Shown here piece after piece: positions 6,589 through 12,292 of a stretch of 12,292 nt of DNA. The position numbers and the translations under genes were made by a program. The notes below the pieces were generated by a model that was not told the origin of the DNA, did not search any database, and was given only the letters and a program-made list of their open reading frames with translations. Location of the stretch: assembly GCA_023135545.1 (NCBI GenBank), contig JAGLSY010000059.1, positions 1-12,292 on the forward strand, read 5' to 3'. The number at the start of each line of letters is the position of its first letter. Position 1 is the stretch's first letter. This DNA is from Thermoplasmata archaeon (GTDB lineage Archaea; Thermoplasmatota; Thermoplasmata; SG8-5; JAGLSY01).

Positions 6589-6595
6589 GGCGGTG
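6589..6595 (+). promoter_or_regulatory. Ribosome-binding site supporting the TTG start at 6603
   Basis: GGCGGTG matches the archaeal consensus GGAGGTG with one mismatch and lies 7 nt before TTG 6603. The alternative ATG at 6630 has no comparable site at the right distance. A stop codon at 6582-6584 closes the frame upstream, and no ATG or GTG occurs between it and the TTG. Confidence 0.5.
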
Positions 6596-6602
6596 TTTTT
6601 AC

Positions 6603-9368
6603 TTGGGATCCAGCGAACTGAAGAAGATAATGGACGAACTCCTGAAGAAAAAGGCCAGGAGAATTGTTACGGGTACCGTGAGGTCCGGCCGCCGTACCGA
6701 GATAATCACTGTAGGCAAGCAGGGCAAGTACATCCGCTACCGCACTCCTAAATCTGGGGATGCCAGTGACATCGCAATTTTACCGACCATCACCTCGGCC
6801 ATCATGCATTCCAAAGGCGGCAAGGTCATGGTCAAGAAGTCCGATTATAAGGAAAAGGTCCGCCGGAGGAAAATATCCACCCTCATATGCCTGGTTCTTG
6901 ATACCTCCAGCTCCATGGTCATGGACGCCAAGATGCGCGGCATCAAGGATTCTCTGAACGACCTGATGCTGGACATTTATCAGAAACGGGATAGAATTTC
7001 ACTTGTTATCTGCTACGGGAGGTCGGCCGATGTTGTTCTCCCCTTCACGTCCAGCGTGGAAAAGGGCAAGCAGTTCATCGAGCAATTGCAGTTCGGGGGG
7101 ACGACGCCTCTGGCCGCGGGAATGCTGAGGGGATTGGACAACCTTTTGACAAAGACAAGGATAGAGAAGGATACCAATTCCCTGCTTATCATCGTCACCG
7201 ATGGCTCGGCCAACACGCCGCTGGTTGCCGGTGTGGACGTGGATGATGAGATAAGAGATACTTCTGCAATAATTCGAAAATACAATGTTCCGGTGCTGGT
7301 CATCGACGTCAACATCGACGGTTCGCCCATGGCCGAGGAGATAGCCAAGCTCTGCGATGGCAGCTACTACAAGATAGACCACGCCGAGGTTCTCGGCTCC
7401 GCCACCAGCATAGACGAGGTCATGAAGTTCGACAGGGTACTGGACATGGTGACCCTGGCACTGGTGGACCCGGGCATGAGGGGCATGATCTTCAAGGCAG
7501 AGGACAGGGAGATGGTCTCCGATGTTCTCACTTACCTGGATTCGCTGGCCATCGAGTTCAGGGCGGTTTCCGGATGCCATGCCGGCTGCGACCCCGAGGA
7601 CCCCGAGGCCTACTGTCATCACTGCAAAATAAAATACATTGACCATGAAGAACCGCCGGAGATGCAGACCACCTTGAGAACCTACCCCATAGTTTCCCTA
7701 TCATCCTTCGGCTCGGCGGATGAGCTTGTCGGCGAGATTTTTGTACGGTTCCTGGCCACGCCCAGTTATCTGCACAAGGTGAATAGGGGCATTCTCTTTC
7801 TCGAGGACATAGACACCCTGGACAAGGAAGTCGTGGACATACTGGTCGAGACACTCAAAACTCGCAGTTACACCCTTGAAAAGGAGGGCATGACAATGAC
7901 CTTCCCGACCAAGTTTTCGGTTATCGGAACACTGAGCAGCGACGGGGCCGAGGTTCCCAAGGCGCTGGAGGATCAGATGACGATGATAGTGGACACCGAC
8001 CCTCCCCGGGACCTGGAATACAACACCAAGTACATCCAATACGAGAAAGCGTATGATGTGGACCCGGCAGGGTTCGAGAACAGGCTGGACCGGCTGAGGA
8101 AAGAGAATATAGGGGATGTAATACAGGCCCGGGATAAACTGCGCGAGGTAACATCCTCAAGCATGCTGGACATGGCACTGGATGCCTACAGCCAGGAATT
8201 GAGCAAGGAGGAATGCTTCCCCTCGAAGCTCAGGGCCATGGCAAAGGTGATGGCCGCCAAGAAGATGAAGGACGGTGTAACTGACCAGGAGGCCGTGGAG
8301 GCGATAGAGCTTCTAAGAAGCCAGAAGAGGCTGGTTCCCGGAGAGCGGGACGTCGAGCCCAATCTCCAGCCCTTCATCAACATAAGCGAAAGCGTGGCCG
8401 AGGCCGAGATCATACGGAACAAGCTGCTATCCACACTGGTGGCCAAGGAGGAGATAGGGGGTGTGATGATAAGGGGTTTCAATGGCGATTCCGTGAGGAC
8501 CGCCCTCCGGTCACTCCAGGATATGTCCCTCCATCTGCTTGTCCCCAAGGGGTGCAAGTACGAGTGCGACCCCAGCCATCCGGAGGATTTCTGTGCCGAG
8601 TGCCGCTTGAAATTTCACGAGGATGAACTCGAGTTGGAGGAGCAGCCCATGCCCGTGGTGTTTTTGCCGTCAGATGTCGGCATCAAGCAGTTGAAGGGCG
8701 AGGTATTTGTGAAATATGTAGTTTCACCCAACCTGCTGACCAGGGCGAACAGGGGAATCGTTTTCATAGAGAACATCGACGAGATGAAGCCGGATATAGC
8801 CGAGGCGATAGCCCAGGCGATGAGTACCAGAATGAACATTGTGGAGAAGGGAAGCACTATCATCGAGAGGCCGTGCAGGATACTGGTCATAGCCACGGTC
8901 AGCGACCCGGAAGCCGAAGTCCACCCGGTCATAATGGACCACATGACCGCTATGATAGAGGCCACGGACCAGGACATGACCATGATTAAGTTCAAGGCAC
9001 TGCAATATCTGGAGGAATTCGGCTCCAACCCGGACATGTTCAGCAAGCAGATATTGAAGGACATTGACGAGGCCACGGCATCGGTGGTCAGGGGCCAGGA
9101 AATGTTCCATGAGATCAGCATACTTGATTCCCAGCTCGACCTGATAGTCAGGATATGCAACGAGTTCGATGTGGAAGGGAACAGCACCGAGTTCAACGTG
9201 GAGAAGGTGGCGAAGACACTGGCCGCTATCAGAGGAGACAGGAGGGTGGACGATCTGGATATCATAAACGCCTCCAAGATGGTGCTGCCGCTGGCTGCAT
9301 TGACCAGCAAGGAGATGCAGGATTACATTTCACGCTCATTGAAAGATTTGGTGCTTCAGTATGCATGA
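6603..9368 (+). CDS. Chelatase-like protein: N-terminal VWA domain plus two degenerate ChlI-type AAA modules
   Basis: This 921-aa protein starts at TTG (alternatively ATG 6630). Residues 27-95 resemble the segment before the VWA domain of Mg/cobalt-chelatase D subunits (SGRR, GKYIRYRTP). A VWA domain follows (about 93-265) with an intact metal site: D100-x-S102-x-S104, T168 in GGTTPL, and D200 in TDGSAN. Two AAA-like modules come next, about 277-590 and 600-915. Module 1 has no recognisable Walker A, has LFLED at Walker B (E401-D402), and reads DQM where ChlI has DRF. Module 2 has RGFNGDSVRTA in place of the P-loop, VFIEN at Walker B (E723-N724) and DHM instead of DRF. Both retain C-x3-C-D-P-x6-C-x2-C. 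Neither should hydrolyse ATP. Domain order is the reverse of ChlD. The 3' end overlaps the next gene by 8 nt. Substrate is unknown. Confidence 0.87.
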   Translation: MGSSELKKIMDELLKKKARRIVTGTVRSGRRTEIITVGKQGKYIRYRTPKSGDASDIAILPTITSAIMHSKGGKVMVKKSDYKEKVRRRKISTLICLVLDTSSSMVMDAKMRGIKDSLNDLMLDIYQKRDRISLVICYGRSADVVLPFTSSVEKGKQFIEQLQFGGTTPLAAGMLRGLDNLLTKTRIEKDTNSLLIIVTDGSANTPLVAGVDVDDEIRDTSAIIRKYNVPVLVIDVNIDGSPMAEEIAKLCDGSYYKIDHAEVLGSATSIDEVMKFDRVLDMVTLALVDPGMRGMIFKAEDREMVSDVLTYLDSLAIEFRAVSGCHAGCDPEDPEAYCHHCKIKYIDHEEPPEMQTTLRTYPIVSLSSFGSADELVGEIFVRFLATPSYLHKVNRGILFLEDIDTLDKEVVDILVETLKTRSYTLEKEGMTMTFPTKFSVIGTLSSDGAEVPKALEDQMTMIVDTDPPRDLEYNTKYIQYEKAYDVDPAGFENRLDRLRKENIGDVIQARDKLREVTSSSMLDMALDAYSQELSKEECFPSKLRAMAKVMAAKKMKDGVTDQEAVEAIELLRSQKRLVPGERDVEPNLQPFINISESVAEAEIIRNKLLSTLVAKEEIGGVMIRGFNGDSVRTALRSLQDMSLHLLVPKGCKYECDPSHPEDFCAECRLKFHEDELELEEQPMPVVFLPSDVGIKQLKGEVFVKYVVSPNLLTRANRGIVFIENIDEMKPDIAEAIAQAMSTRMNIVEKGSTIIERPCRILVIATVSDPEAEVHPVIMDHMTAMIEATDQDMTMIKFKALQYLEEFGSNPDMFSKQILKDIDEATASVVRGQEMFHEISILDSQLDLIVRICNEFDVEGNSTEFNVEKVAKTLAAIRGDRRVDDLDIINASKMVLPLAALTSKEMQDYISRSLKDLVLQYA

Positions 9369-10356
9369 TGACGATTTGGAATTCACAGACCTGTCCAGGT
9401 TCCACAGCCGGAAGGAGAAGAAGCGTTTCCCGCTCACCGGTATCGTGGGCCAGCAGATGATGAAGAAGGGCCTGATACTTGTCGCCGCCAATCCGAGAAT
9501 AAGTTCCATTATCATGATAGGGGAGAACGGAACCGGCAAGGTGAGCGCCGCCGAGGGAATGAGGGTCCTGCTGCCCAGAATAGAGGTGTCCGAAGGATGC
9601 TTATGCAATTGCGATCCGGAAAACAAGATGTTCCAGTGCACAGAGTGTGCCCAGAAGAAGAATGAAAAGGGAGAAAAGATGGAGATTCCCACCCCATTCA
9701 TCAACCTGCCAGTAGGGGCATCCAGGGAGAGAATATTCGGAACCTTCGAGAAGGACGGGGCCTTCGCGCCCGGGATAATCGCCCAGGCCAACCGCGGCTA
9801 CATACTTATCGAGAGGGCTAATCTCCATGACATCGAAATTCTGAAAACCCTGCTGAAGATAAGGGAGCAGGCCATGTACAACTGCCAGTCCGGCGAACAT
9901 AATTTTGTCCATCCAGTCCAATATACCATAATTGCAACGGTCAACCCGGCCGATGGAGAACTGGATGATGATATCATTTCGCGCTTCAACCTCCTGGTCA
10001 GGACAAGCAGCATCAAGGATGTTGAAGAAAGGATAGAGATAGTGCGGAGGGTGGAGAGCTTCAAAGAGGATCCCGATGAATTCCTGGCCAAGAGCAAGAG
10101 GGAGCTGGACGGCCTCAAGGAGGTTATAAAGAATGCCAGGCGACTGCTCAAGAGGGCCGACATTCCTTCCAAATCAATGAACGCCATAATCGAGACCCTG
10201 AAGGAGAATGGAATTGACGAGCCCTATCTCCGCGATGCCATGGTCGAGGCCGTAAAAGCCAATGCCGTGATAAACGACTCCACATGGGCGTCAATCGAGG
10301 ATGTGGCCGAAGTTGTGGACATGGTGCTGGGCCACCGCATTGAATCAGATGATTAG
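9361..10356 (+). CDS. ChlI-type AAA protein with altered Walker A and Walker B
   Basis: This 331-aa protein is a third ChlI-like module, starting at ATG 9361 inside the end of the VWA gene, with GGTG a few nt before. It opens like a chelatase I subunit (FPLTGIVGQQMM). Its P-loop is GENGTGKV (G54-K60, V61), so the Ser/Thr that coordinates magnesium is replaced by valine. Walker B is ILIER (E151-R152) rather than hhhhDE. Family features kept are the four cysteines in CLCNCDPENKMFQCTEC, LPVGASRERIFGTF, APGIIAQANRG, the sensor-1 asparagine N195 in TVNP, and an arginine-finger-like R208 in ISRF. The C-terminal helical lid is complete. It may bind nucleotide weakly but looks hydrolysis-impaired. 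It is very probably co-translated and complexed with the upstream VWA/AAA protein. A cobalt, nickel or magnesium chelatase role is not established. Confidence 0.87.
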   Translation: MHDDDLEFTDLSRFHSRKEKKRFPLTGIVGQQMMKKGLILVAANPRISSIIMIGENGTGKVSAAEGMRVLLPRIEVSEGCLCNCDPENKMFQCTECAQKKNEKGEKMEIPTPFINLPVGASRERIFGTFEKDGAFAPGIIAQANRGYILIERANLHDIEILKTLLKIREQAMYNCQSGEHNFVHPVQYTIIATVNPADGELDDDIISRFNLLVRTSSIKDVEERIEIVRRVESFKEDPDEFLAKSKRELDGLKEVIKNARRLLKRADIPSKSMNAIIETLKENGIDEPYLRDAMVEAVKANAVINDSTWASIEDVAEVVDMVLGHRIESDD

Positions 10357-10415
10357 GAAGATAGGCCAGATAAGCCAGTATTTGAAGTTGAAAGATGAGA
10401 AATAAGTAGATAATT

Positions 10416-10420
10416 GAGGT
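10416..10420 (+). promoter_or_regulatory. Ribosome-binding site of the cupin gene
   Basis: GAGGT lies 6 nt before ATG 10427 and fixes this start. It shows that at least some genes here use Shine-Dalgarno initiation rather than leaderless initiation. Confidence 0.65.
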
Positions 10421-10426
10421 AATAAT

Positions 10427-10762
10427 ATGTATTATTTTGACGAGAAGGATGTTGAGCCAAAAGAAATTATGCCAGGTGTTTTCCAACAGGTATTATCTGG
10501 CCGTGATGAAAATGAAAAGCTCATGATGGTCAGGTATGTGATAAAGGCCGGCTCGATTTTTCCATCCCACAGCCACCCCCACGAGCAGGTGGGCGTGATG
10601 CTTGAGGGCGAGGCGGATTTTGACATCGGGGGAGAGAAAAAACACATAGGGCCAGGTGAGGGATATTCCATACCAGGGAATGCGGAGCACGGCGCGGTTT
10701 TCACAAAGGACTCTGTGGTCATAGATGTTTTCCATCCGCCAAGGGAGGATTTTATTGAATGA
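10427..10762 (+). CDS. Small single-domain cupin
   Basis: This 111-aa protein folds as one cupin barrel (cupin_2 type). Motif 1 is GSIFPSHSHPHEQVGVMLEG, with H48, H50 and Q54 as likely metal ligands, and motif 2 is PGNAEHGAV, supplying H88. Such proteins bind a divalent metal and serve as small oxygenases, isomerases or sugar/ligand sensors; the sequence alone does not choose between these. It is cytoplasmic, with no signal peptide. It lies 70 nt after the AAA gene on the same strand, so co-transcription is possible, but it has its own ribosome-binding site. Length and motifs are complete. Confidence 0.87.
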   Translation: MYYFDEKDVEPKEIMPGVFQQVLSGRDENEKLMMVRYVIKAGSIFPSHSHPHEQVGVMLEGEADFDIGGEKKHIGPGEGYSIPGNAEHGAVFTKDSVVIDVFHPPREDFIE

Positions 10763-10788
10763 ACTAAGCACATGCTCGATAGAAACCA

Positions 10789-10796
10789 TTTTATAA
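10789..10796 (+). promoter_or_regulatory. TATA box for the membrane-anchored zinc-ribbon gene
   Basis: TTTTATAA lies about 37 nt before ATG 10830. A start near 10819 would leave a leader of about 11 nt and would include part of the GGAAGGTGAG ribosome-binding sequence (10818-10825 in particular). The element stands out because the surrounding DNA is less AT-rich than other spacers here. Confidence 0.45.
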
Positions 10797-10829
10797 TTTC
10801 TAAATCATGGTACATAGGAAGGTGAGACA

Positions 10830-11759
10830 ATGGCATTGACGGAGAGTGATAAGAATCTGATAATTATCATCCTTCTCATCACAATGGTCATTGTCCTGGC
10901 GGTCGAGATCATGTTCATACAATCCAAGAAAAAGAAGAAGCTGGCCAGACTCAAGGAGACCAAGTCTGAAGAGGCATTCAACAAGATCCACACCACCGCG
11001 AGAATAATATCTTTAATGAGAAACCAGGGTGTTGATGTCAGCGAGGCCGAGCGAATTATTGACACGGCCAGGCGCCTGCAGTCCCAGAGAAATTATGACA
11101 TGGCGATAGATAAAGCAGAGGCCGCCAAGACCGCCCTGATGAGGGCGAAGTCGGACCAGGACGCCCTTCGCCCCTCTTACTTGGACAGTTCATCATCTTC
11201 CGCAACCCCTGCTTACAAGCCCACCGCCCGCCTCATAAAACCGGATTATGACGAAAAGGATTATGACGACGAGGAAGCCATATATTCCAGGCCGGTTACC
11301 CCAGACTCCAGGCCAGAGAACTACCTCCAGGCCAAGTTTCTGCTGCAGACCGTCGAGGACCTGCTCTCGAAAAAGGAAAACAAGGGGATAAAGGGTGCCA
11401 GGAAAATATTCGAAACTGCCAGTGAAGAATATGAGAGCCAGAATTACACAAAGGCACTGTCACTGGCACTGAAGGTTGACCGGATGCTGAAGTCCAGCAG
11501 CGTGGCATTGATCAACATCGGCGAGGAGCCGGTCATAGAAGATGAAGACGGGGAAGGCGAAGAGGTTCATCACCATCCTGATGATGTGGTCATTCACGAG
11601 ATAGCCTGTGACTCATGCGGAAATGATGTGGAACTGGATGATGCCTTCTGCAGGAAATGCGGTGAGGAGCTGGATTTCATGGTGGTGTGCCCGGGCTGCG
11701 AGTCAGAGGTCGAGGATGATGACCAGTTCTGCAGGAAATGCGGCGAGAAATTGGAATAA
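10830..11759 (+). CDS. Membrane-anchored protein with two C-terminal zinc ribbons
   Basis: This 309-aa protein is unrecognised by name. A single hydrophobic helix (about residues 10-31, LIIIILLITMVIVLAVEIMF) is followed at once by QSKKKKK, which by the positive-inside rule places the bulk in the cytoplasm. Two helical, repeat-like segments follow (about 45-110 and 160-225), each with an alternating Ala/Leu pattern such as RNYDMAIDKAEAAK and QNYTKALSLALK. They look like a duplicated helical hairpin, separated by a serine- and acid-rich linker. Two treble-clef zinc ribbons close the protein: C260/C263/C274/C277 and C287/C290/C301/C304, both C-x2-C-x10-C-x2-C. The start is supported by GGAAGGTGAG ending 4 nt before the ATG. 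The topology suggests a membrane-tethered scaffold. The nearby 699-1820 protein shares the ribbon spacing but not the rest. Confidence 0.83.
   Translation: MALTESDKNLIIIILLITMVIVLAVEIMFIQSKKKKKLARLKETKSEEAFNKIHTTARIISLMRNQGVDVSEAERIIDTARRLQSQRNYDMAIDKAEAAKTALMRAKSDQDALRPSYLDSSSSSATPAYKPTARLIKPDYDEKDYDDEEAIYSRPVTPDSRPENYLQAKFLLQTVEDLLSKKENKGIKGARKIFETASEEYESQNYTKALSLALKVDRMLKSSSVALINIGEEPVIEDEDGEGEEVHHHPDDVVIHEIACDSCGNDVELDDAFCRKCGEELDFMVVCPGCESEVEDDDQFCRKCGEKLE
11646..11747 (+). repeat. Duplicated zinc-ribbon coding unit
   Basis: A 21-nt unit at 11646-11666, beginning TTCTGCAGGAAATGCGG, recurs at 11727-11747 with one difference, 81 nt (27 codons) apart. It encodes FCRKCGE in each ribbon. The near identity at DNA level indicates a recent in-frame duplication of the ribbon. 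Confidence 0.8.
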
Positions 11760-11792
11760 TACAGAATCTGAATAAACCTGCTGGCAATACTT

Positions 11793-11896
11793 GAATTCTG
11801 TGAGTTGCTTGAGTTTTGGGAGTTCCTTGAGTTCATTTTTCCTCTGAGGTCTCTTCATAACTCCCTAACTCTTCAACTCATTAAACTCTCTAACTC
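11793..11896. repeat. Array of 9-bp GAGTT repeats facing AACTC repeats between convergent genes
   Basis: On the plus strand GA(A/G)TT begins at 11793, 11802, 11811, 11820 and 11829, an exact 9-bp period. After a spacer at 11834-11858, AACTC begins at 11859, 11867, 11875, 11884 and 11892 with periods of 8-9 bp. The two halves are inverted with respect to each other, so a transcript of either strand could form a long imperfect hairpin in several registers. The right end overlaps the stop codon of the minus-strand aminopeptidase gene. A role as a two-way terminator is plausible. Confidence 0.8.
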
Positions 11897-12292
11897 AATC
11901 CAATGTGACTTTGCCATCCTTGATGATTGTCCTTTTGGAGCCATCGGTGTAGGTTACCACGAAGGTCGGCTTCTTGAAGAGGAAGTCCCTGTGGGTCTTG
12001 GAGTTGTTCTGGCCCTTGTCCATGTCCATGTTGTTTCCGAAGGCGATATGGGCTGTTTCCCCTGCCTTCTCGTCCTCCAGAAGGTTGCCGACCAGCCTGG
12101 CATTGGGGTTGAGTCCGATACCCAGCTCGCCGATTATCTTGGCCTTCTCGTCCACCTCCATTAGCTCCTCGATGCGCTTGATAGTCTCCGGGTTCTCGCA
12201 TTCCATCTTGACCAGCCTTCCGTTTTCTACGGTCATGTAAAGGTGCTCGTCTATGCTTCCGATGTCCCCGATGCTGCCGTCCACCACCACCA
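11895..12292 (-). CDS. M29-type aminopeptidase (AmpS/AmpT family), C-terminal part, cut by window edge
   Basis: Only the last 132 or so codons are in the window; the frame stays open to the edge, and the GTG at 12290 is internal, not a start. The sequence matches the C-terminal half of the COG2309 metallo-aminopeptidases. It shows IIGELGIGLNP (a probable metal-binding glutamate), LLEDEKAGETAHIAFGNN (histidine ligand and conserved EK), and NNSKTHRDFLF (H-x-D ligand pair), followed by a short beta-rich end. Full-length members are about 350-410 aa and remove N-terminal residues from peptides in the cytoplasm using two divalent metals. It converges on the zinc-ribbon gene across the GAGTT/AACTC array. 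No truncation is apparent at its C-terminus. Confidence 0.85.
   Translation of the reverse strand, partial: VVVDGSIGDIGSIDEHLYMTVENGRLVKMECENPETIKRIEELMEVDEKAKIIGELGIGLNPNARLVGNLLEDEKAGETAHIAFGNNMDMDKGQNNSKTHRDFLFKKPTFVVTYTDGSKRTIIKDGKVTLD

Noticed and set aside
8615..9310. 231-aa minus-strand frame inside the VWA/AAA gene
   Set aside because: It is an antisense shadow; the plus frame carries recognisable domains and a matching overlap with the next gene.
11594..11836. Minus-strand Asn/Ser-rich frame (80 aa)
   Set aside because: Its composition is produced by the 9-bp GAGTT array read in frame, and it runs antisense through the zinc ribbons of a clear gene.

Overview
The window looks like chromosomal DNA of an archaeon. 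It carries an archaeal-type SRP54, a TrmY tRNA pseudouridine-54 N1-methyltransferase, TATA boxes about 26 nt upstream of probable transcript starts, and several genes with almost no leader. Genes are moderately GC-rich, while the spacers are extremely AT-rich. Gene content and zinc-ribbon style suggest Thermoplasmatota (Methanomassiliicoccales or marine benthic group D relatives). That placement is inference, not proof.

Layout. 1-698 is an AT-rich spacer with one doubtful 31-codon ORF. 699-1820 (+) is an acidic protein with two zinc ribbons around a helix-hairpin-helix segment. 1925-2641 (-) is a LarC N-terminal domain protein. 2707-4216 (+) is larE-larB, overlapping by 8 nt. LarC and larE diverge from one near-palindromic TATA element. 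Together they represent the nickel-pincer nucleotide cofactor pathway, but no LarA racemase is in view and LarC lacks its C-terminal CTP-binding domain. 4400-5743 (+) is SRP54, followed at once by trmY (5753-6340).

After a 178-nt stretch containing a single G comes a tightly coupled pair, 6603-9368 and 9361-10356 (+). The first is a von Willebrand factor A protein with an intact metal site followed by two degenerate Mg-chelatase-type AAA modules. The second is a third, less decayed AAA module. All three modules lack a canonical Walker B, and none has a fully canonical Walker A, yet all keep an identical four-cysteine spacing. This is the most unusual system in the window: a chelatase-like VWA/AAA assembly with no evident competent ATPase of its own.

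The right end holds a small cupin (10427-10762), a membrane-anchored protein with two C-terminal zinc ribbons (10830-11759), a striking array of 9-bp GAGTT repeats facing 8-9-bp AACTC repeats, and the 3' end of an M29-type aminopeptidase on the minus strand, cut by the window edge. No rRNA, complete tRNA, CRISPR array or recognisable insertion sequence was found.
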